DNA from: Paenibacillus sp. 19GGS1-52
GTDB lineage: Bacteria > Bacillota > Bacilli > Paenibacillales > Paenibacillaceae
DNA length: 64,000 bases
Direction of reading: 5' to 3'
Assembly: GCF_022369515.1 (NCBI RefSeq)
Contig: NZ_CP059724.1
Location: 1,984,001 to 2,048,000, forward strand
Below the pieces are notes generated by a model. That model was not told the origin of the DNA. It made no database searches and saw nothing but the letters and a program-made list of their open reading frames with translations. Made by a program: the position numbers and the translations under genes. Positions 26,130-35,107 of the stretch are shown piece after piece. Position 1 is the first letter of the stretch. The number at the start of each line of letters is the position of its first letter.

Positions 26130-26763
26130 TGTGAAGGATATGCTCAAGCGCTTTGCCGACATCTACAACAAGTCACCGGACAGCAACATCGGCAAGCTTA
26201 TCGGTATCTTACACGGGGAGCTGGCGACGTTGGATGATACCTTCACCCGAATCCGCGAGTGGCGCAGTATTGACGGTGCACAGGGTACAACACTGGACAG
26301 GATTGGCACTAATGTAGTCCAGTCGCGCGGAGCATCCACGGATGAGGTGTACCGCGTGTTACTCAAAAGTAAAATAGCTCGGAACTTATCCAAAACGGAT
26401 ATCAATACGATAATCCGTGTTTTGGCGATTGCTTTGGACTGTGATTACTCGGATATCCGTATTCAAGAGAAATTTAATGATCCGCTGGAGCCGGAGCCTG
26501 CAGCGATCAATCTAATTCGCGTACCGACAAGGCGGCTGAATGAAGTCGGTATGTCGCCATTGCAATTTGCTCGTATTATTCAAAAAACCGTTGCTGCTGG
26601 TGTTAGGGTAGCGCAGATCGAGCTGTCCGGGACGTTTGCATTGTCCTCTCAATACGATGTACTAGAGACAAGCTCCCTCGGACTGGCAGACCCGGATATG
26701 ACAACCGGCGGTGAGCTGGGAGAGGTTTATGTACCTGGCGACGATTATCCATTACCCATTTAG
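26122..26763 (+). CDS. Tail protein I-like baseplate component
   Basis: A 213-residue protein in the place of P2 tail protein I/YmfQ, the outer wedge protein that carries the fibre. It has the pattern IGKLIGILHGELATLDDTF and GAQGTTLDRIGTNVVQSRG followed by DEVYRVLLKSKI, as in this group. The ATG overlaps the gp47-like gene. The fibre gene follows at once, supporting its role as adaptor. Confidence 0.75.
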   Translation: MFSVKDMLKRFADIYNKSPDSNIGKLIGILHGELATLDDTFTRIREWRSIDGAQGTTLDRIGTNVVQSRGASTDEVYRVLLKSKIARNLSKTDINTIIRVLAIALDCDYSDIRIQEKFNDPLEPEPAAINLIRVPTRRLNEVGMSPLQFARIIQKTVAAGVRVAQIELSGTFALSSQYDVLETSSLGLADPDMTTGGELGEVYVPGDDYPLPI

Positions 26764-26775
26764 GAGGGAATTAGA

Positions 26776-28815
26776 TTGGCAGATTTTAATGAAAAATTAC
26801 CCGAATGGCAGGAACCAGGTATCGAGCCTCCTACATCAAGGAAAACAATGGGCTGGCAAGTTAATGATAAGCCACCTGCAGGTTGGCTCAATTGGTTGTT
26901 TAACCGGATTTATGTGGTGCTTGTTGAAATTCGAAGCGTTGTATCAACCCATAAAGCAGTAAGCACCATAGGTGTACATGGATCAGCTTCAGCCGCCACA
27001 CCTAATACATTGATTCATAGAGACGCAGCGGGCCGTGCTCAAGTTGTAGCGCCGTCAGCGGCTGGGGATATTGCAATAAAATCAACAGTAGACAACGCCA
27101 TTACGGCACTGTCAAATGCAACGTTAATACCTGCGGCCACCAATTTAGACACCATGTTAACCGAGGGTAATTTCTATATGATAGGTACGACAGGCGTTAT
27201 TACAGCCATAACAAACAGGCCCGCAGTTTCTCCCATACCCTTTGGGCTACAAGTTGTGAATACAGGAGGAACCACGAAAAGACAGATATACCGACCCAGT
27301 ACCACAGCGTTAACTAAAACGTATCTTCGAAATTATGCGGGGTCCTGGGGATCGTGGTATGAGGACGAAAACACCAGCGCTAAGAATGTGGCTAGTGGGT
27401 ACGCGGGATTAGATGCCACATCAAAAGTACCGAGAGTGAATACCTATAGTGATCTAGGGGGTGCTTCTGTAGCAACGGATCTAAACGCGATACTTGATGC
27501 GGGTACCTGTTCCACAGGACCGAGTACCCTTAATCAACCAGGCGTCGAGACATATGGAACAGTGGTTTCCCATGTTAGCGTAGGCGATACACATAACAAC
27601 TCCAGCAACTGGATTTGGCAAATGTTTTATGGCGCGGGGGGTAACACCTACGTAAGGCGTAAAGTGAATAGCGGAGCTTGGACGGACTGGGTTTTTGCCT
27701 GGACGGGTTATAATGATACGATTCTATTCAAAATAAAGCAGAAAATAGTAGATGGCACCGACTACAATAATTTGGTAGCGCCCGGAAGCTACGAAATATT
27801 TAACCTTTCAGGCACGAACATGTCACCCGTTACCTATGGCGTTCTTAATGTGACCGTTACTGTAGATAACTACATTTTGCAGGAGGCAACTTCTATTAAC
27901 GCCCCCCAGCAAAAATACTACAGAGCGCGTAATGAAACCTTATGGGGACCATGGCAGCGAGTATTGTCTACCGAATACATGGGAGCGGGTAGCGGAATAA
28001 TTGCAGACACAATTCGAGGTTATATGCTTGACCAAAATTTGCGTACAACTGATACACCTACATTTAATGGCGTAAACTTCCTACGTGCAAACAATTACAA
28101 ATTAGGTACAGACCTGCCTTCCACCTATCAACTGGGTGAGTCTATATTCTTTTGCAACAATGTAGCAGGGTTTCCTGCCATGTATGGAACAGTTGTGACC
28201 ACTAGGAGTTATTCTGCTATGGCTACTGTTCAATATTTTTACCCTTATAACACCGACGCACCTATTAAGTATCGATATTCCCTATACCCAACTGACGCAT
28301 GGCTTGCGTGGCGAGATGTTATTGATTCATCAACGTATACGGCAGCCGATGTACTAGCAAAATTAAAAACAGTAGATGGTGCAGGCAGCGGAACGGACTC
28401 CGATATGCTTGACGGGTGGCATGCCTCTCAATCTGCTGTGGCAAGTAACGTAGCAGTTCGTGACACAAATAAAAAAATAGCGGAAGTATCGGCAACAAGA
28501 GTCAGAGTCACCGAAGTAGTCATGGCGGCAACGACACAAACGTTAGCAACGTATACGCCAACTGTACAAGGCAACTACACCATATCTGTATGCTTGGCCG
28601 TGACGACTGCTACTACGGTAGTCGTTAATCTTACGTATACGGACCGCTCTGGAGCCACGACCGTAGTCATAATACCATCGACTCTGCTGCCTGTTGGAAG
28701 CTGGAGCGGTATCCCTGTATTTATTGCACCCATGATCAACACTGCTATTGCTGTAACGGTTACCAGTAGCGCAGCGGGTACGGTTTATGCATCGGCTACG
28801 ATAAAGGAGGATTAA
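26776..28815 (+). CDS. Tail fibre protein with pyocin-knob repeats
   Basis: A 679-residue receptor-binding fibre. The start is TTG at 26776 after TAGGAGGG. The first 60 residues are an attachment region ending in PPAGWLNWLFNRIYVVL. Around residues 130-200, 230-310, 330-395 and 450-520 are four repeats of pyocin-knob type, each with tryptophan-containing ends (SWGSWYED, AWTDWVFAW, LWGPWQRV, AWLAWRDVI). The last 90 residues are a beta-rich tip with many Thr and Val residues. It determines host range. Confidence 0.85.
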   Translation: MADFNEKLPEWQEPGIEPPTSRKTMGWQVNDKPPAGWLNWLFNRIYVVLVEIRSVVSTHKAVSTIGVHGSASAATPNTLIHRDAAGRAQVVAPSAAGDIAIKSTVDNAITALSNATLIPAATNLDTMLTEGNFYMIGTTGVITAITNRPAVSPIPFGLQVVNTGGTTKRQIYRPSTTALTKTYLRNYAGSWGSWYEDENTSAKNVASGYAGLDATSKVPRVNTYSDLGGASVATDLNAILDAGTCSTGPSTLNQPGVETYGTVVSHVSVGDTHNNSSNWIWQMFYGAGGNTYVRRKVNSGAWTDWVFAWTGYNDTILFKIKQKIVDGTDYNNLVAPGSYEIFNLSGTNMSPVTYGVLNVTVTVDNYILQEATSINAPQQKYYRARNETLWGPWQRVLSTEYMGAGSGIIADTIRGYMLDQNLRTTDTPTFNGVNFLRANNYKLGTDLPSTYQLGESIFFCNNVAGFPAMYGTVVTTRSYSAMATVQYFYPYNTDAPIKYRYSLYPTDAWLAWRDVIDSSTYTAADVLAKLKTVDGAGSGTDSDMLDGWHASQSAVASNVAVRDTNKKIAEVSATRVRVTEVVMAATTQTLATYTPTVQGNYTISVCLAVTTATTVVVNLTYTDRSGATTVVIIPSTLLPVGSWSGIPVFIAPMINTAIAVTVTSSAAGTVYASATIKED

Positions 28816-28817
28816 TC

Positions 28818-29675
28818 ATGGCAATATTTTTCCCTGGTGATGCCACAACAGCCGACGTTGTTTCACCCAAAAAATTCAGCTCTGGCATCTTAACAAATAC
28901 CTCCGGCACGGCGGTAAATAGGGGCGCGGTCACCTTAACCCCCAGTCAATCCGCACAAACGATTGCCGCAGGGTTCCATAATGGGTCCGGTACAGTTCCC
29001 GCGGTGGTTTTTGATGCTACCAAAGTATTAAACGATACTACGATAGCGGGGAAAACAGGCACTATGCCCAATATCACCGCAGGGGCTGACCCTGCAATCG
29101 GGATAGGACAGTGGGGGGACGGAGGTCTAGCCGTATACCCGTCTGAAGGATACCGAAAAGGAGGGGCGGGCGCGGGAGAGATTAAAGTATCAATAGGGCA
29201 ACTACAATCTACAGTAGCAGGGCTAACAGCATCTAATGTCAGAAGAGGAACCGTTTTGATGGGCCTAACAGGTACTCTAGCGCCCACGACAAGAGAGCTA
29301 GTTAATACATCGGGAACAGCGGTGGCTTTTGGTAATGGTACTACCGCCTTCACTATTGGACCCTGCCCTACAGGCTACAGCTTTACTGGCTTTTCAAACG
29401 GTTTAAAGGCTATTGGCGGCGGTCAGATATCCTTGAGGGACACCGCAGGTCATTTTATAAGTATGCTAAATAAACCGGGACAAGGTACTACCGATACTAT
29501 TACGTCGTTTATTATAGACCCAGCAGGAAATCAATTGATTGTATGTTTGAATGGGGTAATGACGACATACTCACTTTCTAGCAATAATATTGACGTTACC
29601 TTGAGTTTATACATTCTTGTAAATCAGGGCGGTAACGATGTTACCTTTTACGCACAAGGTATTGCAATGAGATAA
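28818..29675 (+). CDS. Tail-associated protein, beta-rich
   Basis: A 285-residue glycine and threonine-rich protein directly after the fibre gene (RBS AAAGGAGG, ATG at 28818). The first half has repeat-like units such as GILTNTSGTAVNRGAVTL and LVNTSGTAVAFGNGT, and GKTGTMPNITAG/GLTGTLAP, which suggest a repetitive beta structure seen in tail-tip or fibre-assembly proteins. No enzyme motif is seen. It ends just before a strong terminator. Confidence 0.65.
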   Translation: MAIFFPGDATTADVVSPKKFSSGILTNTSGTAVNRGAVTLTPSQSAQTIAAGFHNGSGTVPAVVFDATKVLNDTTIAGKTGTMPNITAGADPAIGIGQWGDGGLAVYPSEGYRKGGAGAGEIKVSIGQLQSTVAGLTASNVRRGTVLMGLTGTLAPTTRELVNTSGTAVAFGNGTTAFTIGPCPTGYSFTGFSNGLKAIGGGQISLRDTAGHFISMLNKPGQGTTDTITSFIIDPAGNQLIVCLNGVMTTYSLSSNNIDVTLSLYILVNQGGNDVTFYAQGIAMR

Positions 29676-29701
29676 GCCCGAATTAACATACGACTGTAGC
29701 C

Positions 29702-29728
29702 AGCCCCGAACCTATCGGGGCTATTTTT
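29702..29728 (+). terminator. Strong terminator after tail genes
   Basis: AGCCCCG, seven-base loop, CGGGGCT and ATTTTTAT: a perfect seven-pair stem that ends the tail operon before the lysis genes. Confidence 0.85.
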
Positions 29729-29760
29729 ATGCTAATTAGGGGTAGAGGGGGAGTTAAGGA

Positions 29761-30270
29761 ATGCTCAATCATATCAAAAATATTTTTATAACGATTTACA
29801 CGGCAGCCATAGGATCGGGATTTCGAGAGATTGCAACAGGCTTATCGTCGGCTTTGATTGGCCTGTTTGCCATGGCTGCAGGCTGGCTGGGCGGGTACGA
29901 TAAACCATTGCAATTTCTTATCGTGCTTATGCTGGCCGATTACATCAGCGGGGTAGCTGGAGCGTTTAAGACCAAGACAGTCAGCAGCGACATAATGTTC
30001 TGGGGCGGTATACGCAAGATTACGGTCCTTTTTGTCGTGGGCCTGGCCGCACTGGTGGACGATTGGGTGCAGCCTGGAGCACCAGTTTTTCGAATGGCCG
30101 CAATACTGTTTTATGCCGGCCGCGAGGGTTTAAGTGTAGTTGAGAATTTTGGGGTTATTGGTGTGCCGTGGCCACAGGCTATGAAGGACTTTTTAATGCA
30201 GCTTAGCGAGGACAAGACCAAAAACAACCCAGCTAAGCCGGAACATCCAGACAATGACCAGTCAGCATAA
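29761..30270 (+). CDS. Phage holin, toxin-secretion/lysis holin family
   Basis: A 169-residue holin that makes the membrane lesion for lysis. Hydrophobic segments lie around residues 30-45 and 48-70, then 85-105, with the family core FLIVLMLADYISGVAGAFKTK and GGIRKITVLFVVGLAALVDD. A glycine-rich region and hydrophilic C-terminus follow. The gene follows GGGGGAGTTAAGG. It is the first gene of the lysis cassette and overlaps the next gene by 17 bases. Confidence 0.85.
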   Translation: MLNHIKNIFITIYTAAIGSGFREIATGLSSALIGLFAMAAGWLGGYDKPLQFLIVLMLADYISGVAGAFKTKTVSSDIMFWGGIRKITVLFVVGLAALVDDWVQPGAPVFRMAAILFYAGREGLSVVENFGVIGVPWPQAMKDFLMQLSEDKTKNNPAKPEHPDNDQSA

Positions 30271-30553
30271 GAAGGGTAACTTTGTGATACTTCATCGGAT
30301 GGATTGGGATGGAAAAGGAACAGTAGCTTGGAGGTTCTTTTGTCCCGGGTGCAAACAGTTTCATCCTATCATTGAGGGGCGCTGGCAGTTTAACGGCGAC
30401 ATGGAGCGCCCGACATTCTCTCCATCATTGATAGTCGGAGCTGGAACAGAAGAGGTCTGCCACAGCTTTATTGTAGACGGAAAAATTCAATTCCTGTCGG
30501 ATTGCTACCATGATTTGGCCGGAATGACCGTCGATATACCATACTCGAAATGA
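30254..30553 (+). CDS. DUF6527 family protein
   Basis: A 99-residue protein of the DUF6527 type, small zinc-site-like phage proteins (FFCPGCKQFHPI near residues 28-39, and CHSFIVDGKIQFLSDCYHD near 69-87). The paired CxxC, His and late Cys-His residues suggest metal binding. Its function is unknown; it sits inside the lysis cassette between holin and endolysin and overlaps both neighbours. Confidence 0.7.
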   Translation: MTSQHKKGNFVILHRMDWDGKGTVAWRFFCPGCKQFHPIIEGRWQFNGDMERPTFSPSLIVGAGTEEVCHSFIVDGKIQFLSDCYHDLAGMTVDIPYSK

Positions 30554-30567
30554 AAGGATTGATTTCT

Positions 30568-31356
30568 ATGGCTTTAACGTTAGAACAAGTAAAAGCTAAG
30601 TCCGCGTCTAAACTGAGCGGGCTTCTTTCGGCTGACCGCGCCGCAGCTGAAGCTCTCATAGAGTTTGCATATGCCCATGGTGTACTGATTGTTATTACTC
30701 AGGGGTTGCGTACCATCCCCGAACAAGATGGTCTATACGCCCAAGGACGCACCACAACAGGCAAGATCGTCACCAATGCAAAGGGCGGGTACTCCTATCA
30801 TAACTTTGGAGTGGCGATTGATTTCGCGCTGTTACTGCCTGACGGCGGGGTGAGCTGGGATACCAAACGTGACGGAGACTGTGACGGTATCTCTGATTGG
30901 GATGAGGTTGTAGCTGCTGCCAAGCAGATCGGCTGGGAGTGGGGCGGCGACTGGACCAGTTTTAGGGACTTGCCCCATCTTCAGATAACCTATGGGTTAA
31001 GCACGGCTGATTATCGCGCAGGCAAGCGGCCAACACAGGCGCAGTTGGACACAGTGATTACTAATATTAAAAAGATCGAGGAGGGCGATGAAATGACAGA
31101 AGCAGAGAAAAAAGAATTTGAAACTATGAAGGTACTCATTAAAGCACAGGCAGAGGTAACGCTTGGACTGACTATCCGGATCACGGAGCTGGAGGATAAT
31201 GCTAAGCTGTCGGAGATCCCCGCATGGGCTCTTAAGTCCTGCGAAGCAGCTAAAGCATCAGGCATTTTGAACACCACAGCGAATGGTAGTTATGACTTTT
31301 ATCGGATGGTAACGATCCTTGATCGTGTGGGAATTTTCGCGAAAGGGGTTAAATAA
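30568..31356 (+). CDS. M15-family endolysin peptidase
   Basis: A 262-residue phage endolysin of the M15 (L-alanyl-D-glutamate/CwlK-like) type that cuts peptidoglycan cross-peptides. The zinc site is visible in SYHNFGVAIDF (His and Asp ligands) and HLQIT near residue 140. The C-terminal 75 residues (from about 175) form a charged helix and a short EIPAWALKSCEAAKASGIL helical motif resembling SLH-like segments, possibly a wall anchor. ATG at 30568 is favoured because AAAGGA lies nine bases upstream. It is close in sequence to a chromosomal gene at 47966-48652. Confidence 0.9.
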   Translation: MALTLEQVKAKSASKLSGLLSADRAAAEALIEFAYAHGVLIVITQGLRTIPEQDGLYAQGRTTTGKIVTNAKGGYSYHNFGVAIDFALLLPDGGVSWDTKRDGDCDGISDWDEVVAAAKQIGWEWGGDWTSFRDLPHLQITYGLSTADYRAGKRPTQAQLDTVITNIKKIEEGDEMTEAEKKEFETMKVLIKAQAEVTLGLTIRITELEDNAKLSEIPAWALKSCEAAKASGILNTTANGSYDFYRMVTILDRVGIFAKGVK

Positions 31357-31357
31357 T

Positions 31358-31561
31358 ATGAACAAGGTAAACTGGAAAGCAAAGCTCTCATCCCGTAAGT
31401 TTTGGGCACTTATAGCTGCTGTAGCAACATCCGTACTTGGTGCTGCTGGAGCGTCCAATAATACAGCCGTGCAAGTCACCGGTATTATTACAGCTGTTGG
31501 AGCGTGTGCCGTGTACATCTTGGCAGAGGCTTATGTGGATGGATCAGGTTCAGATAAATAA
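31358..31561 (+). CDS. Second holin-like small membrane protein
   Basis: A 67-residue protein directly after the endolysin with two membrane segments (KFWALIAAVATSVLGAAGA and VTGIITAVGACAVYILAEAYV) and a short hydrophilic tail. It fits a small holin or antiholin. ATG at 31358 follows GAAAGGGG. Two holin-like genes flank the endolysin, a common cassette design that lets lysis timing be tuned. Confidence 0.65.
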   Translation: MNKVNWKAKLSSRKFWALIAAVATSVLGAAGASNNTAVQVTGIITAVGACAVYILAEAYVDGSGSDK

Positions 31562-31593
31562 GAAATGTAAATTCGTAAGCGCTTGGGAATATG

Positions 31594-31634
31594 AAAAAGC
31601 CCTGCTGACCAATTAAGGTTGCAGGGCTTTTTGT
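31594..31634. terminator. Bidirectional terminator
   Basis: AAAAAGCCCTGC and GCAGGGCTTTTT arms around a 15-base loop, between the end of the lysis cassette and the convergent lipoprotein gene. Works in both directions. Confidence 0.85.
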
Positions 31635-32248
31635 TATTTAAGAGGAATTTTAACTGCATATTCTTTTCTTGCAGCGTCCATTTCCATTCCATCACCCTCC
31701 ACTGTGCTCCACTTCAATTTAATCCAAGTTATATCTTCAGCATGACCGCGCTTTAAGTACCAAATAATATTGCCTTCCTTGATAACTCCTTCATCAATCT
31801 CTCCTCCCAAGTCATCGGACAAGAATGTTTCAGGCATTTCAATTTGTTCTCCTGTAGAAGTTACAAGTACGGCTTGATCAGGATAAGCGGTGAATAGCTT
31901 TTTGGTTGTATTTTCAACCTTCATTTTGATGCCTACAGCAGAAGCAGTAAGGTCATTTTCATCATCTTTTTGGGGTGCGCGATCGGAAACGACAACCTTT
32001 TCTACCGTAGATACTAATCCATTAAAATTGTCTGTCCACGTTGCATTGTCATAATATGTCCAAATATCTTCTTTAGGCGCTTCTGTTGGAACTGCTGTTG
32101 GAGCTGCAGTTTCTGTGGCTGCATTTACCGAATTTTCAACCTTCGCTTGTGCTGGATCACTATCTTTAATTGCAGTTTTGTTATCAGAGCATGCAGATAA
32201 TACAATAAAACAAAAAAGTGAAAATGCTAATATGGTGATTCTTTTCAT
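31634..32248 (-). CDS. Lipoprotein, DUF5067-like
   Basis: A 204-residue lipoprotein anchored outside the membrane. The signal peptide (ITILAFSLFCFIVLSAC) ends with a lipobox LSAC. A threonine/alanine/proline linker (residues about 35-60) precedes a domain of about 140 residues that may be an immunoglobulin-like DUF5067/DUF4352 fold. It points against the phage late genes and lies inside the predicted prophage boundary, so it is probably lysogenic cargo. Its function is unknown. Confidence 0.7.
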   Translation of the reverse strand: MKRITILAFSLFCFIVLSACSDNKTAIKDSDPAQAKVENSVNAATETAAPTAVPTEAPKEDIWTYYDNATWTDNFNGLVSTVEKVVVSDRAPQKDDENDLTASAVGIKMKVENTTKKLFTAYPDQAVLVTSTGEQIEMPETFLSDDLGGEIDEGVIKEGNIIWYLKRGHAEDITWIKLKWSTVEGDGMEMDAARKEYAVKIPLK

Positions 32249-32606
32249 ACAAATTTCCCCCTAAATCTGATAATTATTTCTGATTCATTCTACCAGATTA
32301 GGAATATGCTTACTATGTATTTTACAAAGAATATTATATGTTAGGGCTAGCTTCGAGCGGGTTCACACGACAATATTGCTCGGTTCAGCAACATGGATTC
32401 GACCGCGCCCAGTTGGTCATCACCAGGCGAAAGAGGATAATGATTGACATCTAACTTGCGTATCCTAATTTGTTGGGGATAGGAGAAATTCAGGACGATA
32501 CTGTGCAGAAATATGTTTAGTTAGAGTAGTCTGTGACTTACAACTTCTTACAAATAGATTATAATTAGTTTGGAGTCTATTATGTTAAGAATGGGGCAGA
32601 TAGAGC
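32249..32606. other. Intergenic region with a promoter for the TIR gene
   Basis: No gene is seen. A -10 TATAAT at 32560-32565 with CTTACA 17 bases upstream (32537-32542) is a reasonable promoter for the TIR-domain gene. Confidence 0.5.
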
Positions 32607-33371
32607 ATGCAAATTCCTAAAATTTTCATTAGCCACATTAGTGAAGAAAAAGCTCTTGCTGAGATCTTGAAGGAAGAAATTGGGAAGGCTTTTCTTGGTT
32701 TGCCAGAGATTTTTGTGTCTTCTGATGGAGAAAGTATTTCGATCGGGTCAAAGTGGCTTGATGAGATAGATCAGGCTTTAAAGGATTCACAAATTATTCT
32801 GTTGTTATGTAGCGAGAGTTCGGTAACGCGACCTTGGATAAATTTCGAAGCGGGAGCTGGATGGGTAAAGGGGATACCGATTATACCAATTTGTCATACA
32901 AACCTCAGACCAGTTGAATTGCCAATCCCGTTGAATATGCTTCAAGGAATCCAGGTTACTAATAAAGCAGGACTGACCAAAGTCTTTGAAATGGTTGGGA
33001 AATATTTAGGAGTTAAAGATACGCCTGAAATTCAGTTTGATCGAATAATTGAAAAAGTAAGAGTGTTTGAAAAAGAATATGGTTTCATTGAGGTTGTGAG
33101 ACGAGAAGTGAAGGGAATTATAAAACTAGAAGAGGAACTAGAACAAGTTTTCGTACCTATCCCTTCATCACGTAGGATTTCGGGATTCTTAGGGGATATA
33201 GTTGTCGACAAGTTAACACCTCATTTAGATGTTCTTAAAAAAATAGGCGTGCTGGATTATAGTATAGGTAACAATAAATTAACTATGGGAGTTGCAGGTG
33301 GCAATGAGCTTGAGATTAAAATTGAAGTCTTCCAACCATATTATGATATAGCAAACAGAATATTAGGTTAG
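32607..33371 (+). CDS. TIR-domain protein, candidate defence effector
   Basis: A 254-residue protein with an N-terminal TIR domain (residues about 1-130). The start IPKIFISHISEEKALAEIL, the loop VSSDGESISIGSKW and the motif RPWINFEAGAGW with putative catalytic Glu81 are all present, so NAD-cleaving activity is plausible. The C-terminal 120 residues have no family I recognise. Bacterial TIR proteins often act in anti-phage immunity. The gene has its own promoter and lies in the cargo end of the prophage, next to an HNH protein. Confidence 0.75.
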   Translation: MQIPKIFISHISEEKALAEILKEEIGKAFLGLPEIFVSSDGESISIGSKWLDEIDQALKDSQIILLLCSESSVTRPWINFEAGAGWVKGIPIIPICHTNLRPVELPIPLNMLQGIQVTNKAGLTKVFEMVGKYLGVKDTPEIQFDRIIEKVRVFEKEYGFIEVVRREVKGIIKLEEELEQVFVPIPSSRRISGFLGDIVVDKLTPHLDVLKKIGVLDYSIGNNKLTMGVAGGNELEIKIEVFQPYYDIANRILG

Positions 33372-33581
33372 ACTTTGAATGCTGACTGAACTTCTAGAGG
33401 TGTTTTATTTATATCATCGATAGTAGGACGGTACTGTTCACTACAAAGTAACTGAAAATAGCCATAAAAAGAGCAGTCATTTAGTATAAATTATAAAAAC
33501 CAATCTTACAAAATAATACAACAACGTTACGCTGATCCATTATGGTCGAAGCTATTTATCGTCGTCTTTTTCCTAGACGTA

Positions 33582-33606
33582 TTATCAATTATGATAAAAT
33601 TGATAA
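33582..33606 (+). promoter_or_regulatory. Inverted-repeat operator over the HNH-gene promoter
   Basis: Perfect nine-base arms TTATCAATT (33582-33590) and AATTGATAA (33598-33606) flank ATGATAA, which overlaps the likely -10 element upstream of the HNH gene start at 33642. It looks like an operator. Confidence 0.5.
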
Positions 33607-33641
33607 GGTAAAGCATATAAATATAAAGGTTGTGATTTCAC

Positions 33642-34613
33642 ATGGATATGCCCCTTTCTCAAAAGAATTGCTTTTTGTGCGGTGTAGAACTGAAGAAACA
33701 CACAGATGAACACATTTTTCCAAAATGGCTGCAGAACAAATTTAATCTTTGGGATCAAACTATCACATTATTAAATGGGACGGAAATTCCTTATCGAATG
33801 CTAAAAATCCCCTGCTGTAATACGTGCAACAATGAATATCTGTCTCAACTGGAAATCGATATATCGAAAGCCGTAGATGGCGGTTATGATTCATTTGTTC
33901 AGTTGGATGAAAACAAAATATTTTACTGGGCTTCTAAAATCCTATATGGCCTGTTCTTGAAGGAGTTGTCCCTCAATATCGATCGAAAGGATCCGGTAGC
34001 TGGTACGATTATGAGTCTTGAAGCGATGGGGAAATTCAATACATTGCATATGTTATTACAGGGTATCAGGTTCCCAACTCAATACGTCCCAGTAAAACCT
34101 TATTCAATTTTTATCTTTAAAATGTATGAATATGAGGATAGTGATTGGGATGAATTAAATTTCAATTACTTTGACAGCTATATTCAAACCGTTTATGGCA
34201 TGAAAATGAACGATATTGGATTTATTCTATGTATTGAGGACTCAGGCGTTCAAGCAGAATTTGGGGAAAAATATTTTGAGAAGTATAAAGATAAAATAAT
34301 TCATCCCATCCAGTTAAAGGAGATATTTGCCAAAATCAGTTACAAGCAATATTTAGCCAATTACCCTCCTCGGTATATAACAATTGAAACGGATAATGAA
34401 CGAGTTGTCCAGGTAATCCAACCTTCTGGAGATGTATATAAAGAATGGTCTCAGGAATTATATGCAAGTTGTTTAGCACATACCTGGAGAACGTATCCCA
34501 ATCTTCGGTTCGAGGATATTTATTTCCCACCTGATCGGGTCATGAGTTACTTAAATAATGAAAATGGCTCCTTTAAGCAACTTCAGAAGCACATCCTCAG
34601 AAAAATTAAATGA
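33642..34613 (+). CDS. HNH-like zinc protein, possible defence gene
   Basis: A 323-residue protein with an N-terminal HNH-type zinc domain: CFLCGVEL, EHIFPKWLQ (an HNH-like motif), and CCNTCNNEYLS. This arrangement is typical of HNH-endonuclease-5-like proteins found with defence and toxin genes. The remaining 240 residues are of unknown fold and include a tyrosine and glutamate-rich region. It has its own operator-like repeat upstream. Together with the TIR gene it belongs to the prophage cargo. Confidence 0.65.
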   Translation: MDMPLSQKNCFLCGVELKKHTDEHIFPKWLQNKFNLWDQTITLLNGTEIPYRMLKIPCCNTCNNEYLSQLEIDISKAVDGGYDSFVQLDENKIFYWASKILYGLFLKELSLNIDRKDPVAGTIMSLEAMGKFNTLHMLLQGIRFPTQYVPVKPYSIFIFKMYEYEDSDWDELNFNYFDSYIQTVYGMKMNDIGFILCIEDSGVQAEFGEKYFEKYKDKIIHPIQLKEIFAKISYKQYLANYPPRYITIETDNERVVQVIQPSGDVYKEWSQELYASCLAHTWRTYPNLRFEDIYFPPDRVMSYLNNENGSFKQLQKHILRKIK

Positions 34614-35107
34614 AATTTGTGTAATTAATCTTTTTTATTTAGTGTTGTTTTACAATTTAAGGAATGTTCGTTTTATATAAACCAACTAAGAAATTCCGTA
34701 AAAAAAGCTAGTATGGGTTTTGGCTTTCTTTACGGAAAATTTGCCTTCTAATTCTATTCTAATAAGATTATCTACATAGTTTTTCTTATTCTGCTGAAGT
34801 GACTTTTTGATTGTTGGCTTTTTTCTAATATAGGTTGATATTACATCTGTACCATTTTGTACTATAGGGGAGTCTATTTAGCACAAAGTGATAAAGATAG
34901 ATGGTGAAAAATGTGTACCATTTTAAACTACGAAACGTTCATATAGTATAGAATTGGATACTAATAGAAGTCTCAATTAATGATTAGGAAGTAAATGGTC
35001 TTAGGCTAACGAAATGTATTTACGCTAACGGGCAGTATATGACGAAACGAGCATCCTTATTATGGTATTATATGTCTAGCAATAATAATAAAAAGGATGT
35101 GCAGAGA
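34614..35107. other. AT-rich noncoding region with hairpin and repeats
   Basis: No gene is seen. It holds a 15-base-arm hairpin (34694-34708 with 34723-34737, one mismatch) and two GCTAACG boxes at 35005 and 35024. Poly-T stretches are frequent. Confidence 0.5.
34694..34737. repeat. Long hairpin
   Basis: TTCCGTAAAAAAAGC and GCTTTCTTTACGGAA arms with a 14-base loop and one mismatch, located after the HNH gene. May be a terminator or a processed RNA structure. Confidence 0.5.
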
